Origin: JAVVUJ01 sp964582545
Lineage (GTDB): Bacteria > Bacillota > Clostridia > Peptostreptococcales > Anaerovoracaceae
Direction: 5' to 3'
Assembly (NCBI GenBank): GCA_964582545.1
Contig: CAZOSB010000008.1
Coordinates: forward strand, 1 to 64,000
Length of the DNA stretch: 64,000 nt
This document shows positions 63,548 to 64,000 of this stretch, piece by piece (the first letter of the stretch is position 1; the number at the start of each line of letters is the position of its first letter). The position numbers were made by a program, and so were the translations under genes. Under the pieces are notes generated by a model. It was not told the DNA's origin. It was given only the letters and a program-made list of their open reading frames with translations, and did not search any database.

Positions 63548-64000
63548 ATGAGACGTAAAGCAAATGTGGGATACAAATGGGAAATTTTTCTAAATAAAAA
63601 GCAAACTTTTTTCACTGGCGTCATTTTAATAGTCATAGCTTTAGCCATCAGCACCTTGATCAATTATGATAGGGTGTGGCAAACTGTAAGCACTGTTTTC
63701 CAAAGGGACGATTCCAATTACACACTGGTCATTGATGCTGGTCATGGGGGTCGGGACGGAGGTGCAGTAGCGAGAAGCGGTATTTCTGAAAAGGATATCA
63801 ACCTAGCGATTTCTTTGAAATTGCAGGCATTAGCAGAGAAGGATGGTTGGAAGGTTGTATTGACCAGAGACGGAGATTACAGCGTTGCCAGAGAGAGCTA
63901 TTCAGAGGAAAATAGTCAGAAAAAGAGAACTCTGAGAGCTACAAAGACGGAAGATTTAATCGCTAGAAAAGATATAATAGACAAAGAAAACCCACGATTT
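63548..64000 (+). CDS. N-acetylmuramoyl-L-alanine amidase (CwlD-like), partial
   Basis: The first 151 residues of a membrane-anchored amidase, running off the window. One TM helix near residues 19-40, then the Amidase_3 fold with the zinc His in VIDAGHGGRDGGAV near 62-75 and a second-shell Glu region after. CwlD makes muramic delta-lactam in spore cortex; a general amidase is possible. Start ATG 63548 follows AAAAGAGG. Confidence 0.85.
   Translation, partial: MRRKANVGYKWEIFLNKKQTFFTGVILIVIALAISTLINYDRVWQTVSTVFQRDDSNYTLVIDAGHGGRDGGAVARSGISEKDINLAISLKLQALAEKDGWKVVLTRDGDYSVARESYSEENSQKKRTLRATKTEDLIARKDIIDKENPRF

Noticed and set aside
1..64000. CRISPR array, prophage or rRNA operon
   Set aside because: No regularly spaced short repeats with unique spacers, phage structural genes or rRNA sequence were seen.

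Overview
The window is low-GC Firmicutes DNA, almost certainly from an anaerobic amino-acid-fermenting member of the Clostridia. The evidence is a Stickland-type selenoprotein glycine-reductase system, a lysine fermentation cluster, a T-box leader, a tandem glycine riboswitch, strong AGGAGG ribosome sites and -24/-12 (sigma-54) promoters. I cannot name the species. A run of 100 N at 11041-11140 marks a scaffold join.

1-18 kb is mostly housekeeping. It holds a methylthioribose-1-phosphate isomerase, an unusual two-TM ion channel with fifteen 12-residue repeats, a Trp-type T-box with a lone TrpB2, PlsC, two EamA transporters, scpAB, a D,D-carboxypeptidase, a PyrK-like flavoprotein, a CorC/HlyC protein, an SH3-NlpC/P60 hydrolase, a flavoredoxin, a HAD phosphatase, an FAD oxidoreductase and rluB.

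18-29 kb is the lysine fermentation region: kal (minus strand), then a sigma-54 activator whose N-terminal half is a degenerate copy of the pathway enzyme Kdd, then kdd-kamA-kamB-kamC-kamD-kamE. kal and kdd each have a sigma-54 promoter, and both intergenic regions carry GAACCG/CGGTTC half-sites. The cleavage enzyme Kce is not in the window. A degraded lipoprotein, an Rpn-type nuclease and a PhzF protein follow.

31-62 kb is a reductase super-locus. Three substrate-specific GrdE/GrdB-type pairs (modules 1, 2 and 3) would feed one shared core. Module 1 (31.9-34.9 kb, with grdX) lies behind a tandem glycine riboswitch. Module 2 (41.2-47.4 kb, with grdX, a tungsten-type aldehyde oxidoreductase and an iron alcohol dehydrogenase) lies behind a TRAP transporter operon. 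The two operons share sigma-54 promoters and an AATCA-N4-TGATT element, next to a PAS/AAA+ activator. Module 2 is the divergent one: its GrdB has Sec-Gly-Thr-Asp where the others have Sec-Gly-Thr-Cys. Module 3 (48.8-52.6 kb) has its own sensorless sigma-54 activator and a YkvI-like transporter. The core follows: trxB-trxA-grdA-grdC-grdD, then the selenocysteine machinery selD-tRNA(Sec)-selA-selB. Five genes need in-frame UGA decoding: three grdB-type genes, grdA and selD.

The window ends with a tiny LysR remnant, an alanyl-tRNA editing protein and the start of a CwlD-like amidase. In the working model, lysine is fermented through the kam pathway. Glycine and related N-substituted compounds serve as electron acceptors via thioredoxin and protein A, giving acetyl phosphate. 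The substrate of module 2 is unknown and is the most promising novelty, together with the enzyme-derived sensor of the lysine activator.
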